DNA of 6,887 nt from JAIPEK01 sp041685935. GTDB lineage: Bacteria; Desulfobacterota; Desulfobacteria; Desulfobacterales; Desulfobacteraceae. The DNA lies in the NCBI GenBank assembly GCA_041685935.1, contig JAWLES010000129.1, positions 1-6,887 of the forward strand, read 5' to 3'. The notes under the pieces were generated by a model. It was not told where the DNA came from, made no database searches, and saw only the letters and a list, made by a program, of their open reading frames with translations. Position numbers and translations under genes: made by a program. This document shows, one piece after another, positions 5,302 through 6,887 of the stretch. Every line of letters begins with the position of its first letter. Position 1 is the first letter of the stretch.

Positions 5302-6815
5302 ACCTGGCGGTTCCTTGCTGTTTCAGGCACTGCCCTGGGAATCTTTATGAGAAATTTGCTCCCCCTGCCGGGAGTTGATTTGGCCTTGATTTCCCCCTGG
5401 TGCTGATGGATCACCTTGCTGGTGATATAGAGGCCGAGCCCGGTTCCCCTGTTGCCCTTGGAAGAAAAGAATATCGCAAATATGTTGTTAAGCGTCTGCT
5501 CGTCCATTCCCGGTCCGTTGTCCTGAATCAGAAAAACCGCCTTTTCATCATCCACTCTCACATTGAGCCAGACAGCCCGGTTCTTTTCCTGCCGGCCGGC
5601 CTGCTGCTCCCCGAAAGCCTCAACCGCGTTTTCCAGTATATTGATTATGGCGGCCTGAAAGCTGCTCCTGTCCACCTCGATCCAGTCCTCCCCGTTGCCG
5701 TTTTCCAGCTCCACGTTCACGTTGACTGCAACGTTCATGGACTCAGCCTTGGGCTGGACCATGCCCACGGTTTCGTCAAGGAACTTTTTGACCGGAATCC
5801 GGCTGAAATTAAGCTGTCTTGATTTGGTATAGTAAAGGATGTCCAGCACCAGGCGCTTGATCCGGCCCGTCATCAGGTTGGCGATCTCCAGCCCTTCATT
5901 CATCTGCTTCCTGTCGTCGTTTTCAAATCCCTTGTTGACAAGATACATCCCGCTGTCGAGGCTCGTCAGAAGTCCCTTGATCCCGTGGGAGATGGACCCG
6001 ATCATAAACCCAAGGGAGGCCAGGTGGTCTTCCAGCCTTCGCACCTCGGTAATATCCGTGAGCATCACGATCACTTTCACGATCTCCCCCAGGTTGTCCC
6101 GGATCGGGGCGGTCCAGCTTAAAACCGTGTGCTTGACACCGTCGGATGAAATAATTTCCGTTTCCGTGGTATGATTTTTCCCGTCCCTGAACGTATCCTG
6201 AACCGGGCATTTTCTGCAGGGTTCGTCCCGGTTCTTGCAGATCCCGAAACAGTACTCCCCGATATGGCGGCCGAAATACTCGTTGAACTTCCGGTTGGAA
6301 TCGGTGATCCTGTACTCGCTGTCCTGAACGTAAATAAAGCAGGGCACCTCGTTAAACAGCTGCTGGTACTTTTCTTCGGACTTTTTATACTTGAGCTGAA
6401 AGCAGTGGGTCTCGTTGCAGATATGGTTTTTAAACGCCACCCTCTTCATTGCCCGGTCCACGTAAAGTTCCACGGTGGACTCGTCCGCCGGCATGACCAT
6501 GAAATCCGACGCCCCTTTTTTCAGACATTCGACTCCGGCTTCAATATCATGGCTGGATACGGCAGCGATAATGTCGGTGTCACAGGAAAAATTCTTAACC
6601 GAGTCCACCGCCCGTAAAACCCTGCTTTCCCCCTTCACTTCCACAACCAGAACCTTGGGTCGATATTCGTTCAGATAATAGGAAAACACCTCGAGCGGTT
6701 TTCCTTCCGCCGTTCCGTCATTTTCAATAAATACGCAGTCGTGCCTTTCTCTCAACGGCAGGAACGGCTCCTCATCAAGCCCGCCGCTGCCTATCACCAG
6801 TATGTCCGTGTCCAT
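5298..6815 (-). CDS. Cytosolic sensor histidine kinase: pseudo-receiver, PAS, kinase core
   Basis: The 505-residue protein senses a signal and autophosphorylates on His, normally passing phosphate to a response regulator. It has no membrane segment or signal peptide, so it is soluble. Residues 1-125 follow a receiver fold but lack the acidic pair after strand 1. Glu59 (VVEVKG) stands where the phospho-acceptor Asp should be, and Met108-Pro109 replaces the usual Lys-Pro. A charged helical linker (125-150) leads to a PAS domain (about 150-256) with four clustered cysteines (189, 193, 200, 203). The H-box is SISHGIKGLL with His277, lacking the usual acidic residue after His. The ATPase domain is complete: N-box NILENAVEAF (Asn396), G1 DNGPGMD (432-438), FFSSKG and GTGLGLYI (457-464). 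I chose the ATG at 6815, which has AAGTGAG 6 bases upstream; a TTG two codons earlier abuts that motif and is unlikely. It heads the block and overlaps the methyltransferase by 4 bases. No partner regulator is in the window. Confidence 0.9.
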   Translation of the reverse strand: MDTDILVIGSGGLDEEPFLPLRERHDCVFIENDGTAEGKPLEVFSYYLNEYRPKVLVVEVKGESRVLRAVDSVKNFSCDTDIIAAVSSHDIEAGVECLKKGASDFMVMPADESTVELYVDRAMKRVAFKNHICNETHCFQLKYKKSEEKYQQLFNEVPCFIYVQDSEYRITDSNRKFNEYFGRHIGEYCFGICKNRDEPCRKCPVQDTFRDGKNHTTETEIISSDGVKHTVLSWTAPIRDNLGEIVKVIVMLTDITEVRRLEDHLASLGFMIGSISHGIKGLLTSLDSGMYLVNKGFENDDRKQMNEGLEIANLMTGRIKRLVLDILYYTKSRQLNFSRIPVKKFLDETVGMVQPKAESMNVAVNVNVELENGNGEDWIEVDRSSFQAAIINILENAVEAFGEQQAGRQEKNRAVWLNVRVDDEKAVFLIQDNGPGMDEQTLNNIFAIFFSSKGNRGTGLGLYITSKVIHQHQGEIKAKSTPGRGSKFLIKIPRAVPETARNRQV

Positions 6816-6821
6816 CTTCAA

Positions 6822-6828
6822 CTCACTT
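6822..6828 (-). promoter_or_regulatory. Ribosome binding site of the histidine kinase gene
   Basis: AAGTGAG on the minus strand lies 6 bases before the ATG at 6815. The TTG at 6821 directly follows it with no spacer, so the ATG is the better start. Confidence 0.5.
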
Positions 6829-6849
6829 ATGTTATAAAATAAACTTTAA

Positions 6850-6878
6850 CGTATACCAATAGTTTACAAAAATTTCAA
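6850..6878 (-). promoter_or_regulatory. Candidate sigma70-type promoter of the kinase-led operon
   Basis: On the minus strand TTGAAA (6878-6873), a 17-base spacer and TATACG (6855-6850) form a plausible promoter. A TGG just before the -10 hexamer gives an extended -10 element. The start would be near 6843, leaving a leader of about 28 bases. An overlapping alternative is TTGGTA (6859-6854) with TATAAC (6836-6831), also 17 bases apart, but it would start transcription almost at the ribosome binding site and is less likely. The whole stretch 6822-6887 is AT-rich, unlike the coding DNA. Confidence 0.5.
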
Positions 6879-6887
6879 ACACCATAT

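Noticed and set aside
5400..5822. A 140-codon plus-strand frame antisense to the kinase ATPase domain
   Set aside because: The minus strand encodes intact N, G1 and G2 boxes here; the plus-strand product has no recognisable features.

Overview
The window holds six complete or near-complete protein genes and the 3' end of a seventh. No RNA gene, insertion sequence, CRISPR array or clear long repeat was seen. Several features suggest an anaerobic proteobacterium of the sulfate-reducer type (Desulfobacterota): an iron-sulfur flavoprotein of the WrbA/Isf type, a soluble PAS kinase with a cysteine cluster, dense strand-sharing gene blocks and moderately GC-rich coding sequence. This is inference from style, not a species assignment.

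Layout. Bases 1-327 (+) are the tail of an unrecognised, cysteine-containing protein. It converges on a lone periplasmic solute-binding protein of the amino-acid (family 3) type at 354-1154 (-). That gene shares a ~284-base divergent intergenic region with a flavin-dependent reductase at 1439-2047 (+), which has a well-formed sigma70-type promoter (TTGAAA, 17-base spacer, TATACT) and ribosome binding site just ahead of an ATG. The reductase converges on a four-gene minus-strand block covering 2087-6815.

The minus-strand block, in transcription order, is: a cytosolic sensor histidine kinase with a degenerate receiver domain and a PAS domain (6815-5298); a SpoU/TrmH-type RNA 2'-O-ribose methyltransferase whose GTG start overlaps the kinase stop codon (5301-4477); a YdgA-like DUF945 envelope protein (4422-3094); and a short zinc-dependent medium-chain dehydrogenase (3052-2087). 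Spacings of -4, 54 and 41 bases suggest one transcript, with a candidate promoter at 6878-6850. No response regulator and no DNA-binding regulator is encoded here, so the kinase partner must lie elsewhere.

The most noteworthy points are the kinase itself (Glu in place of the receiver phospho-acceptor Asp, an atypical H-box, four clustered Cys in the PAS domain) and its translational overlap with an RNA methyltransferase that carries an unrecognised ~118-residue N-terminal domain. The rest looks like ordinary chromosomal content. No clearly new multi-gene system is demonstrated.
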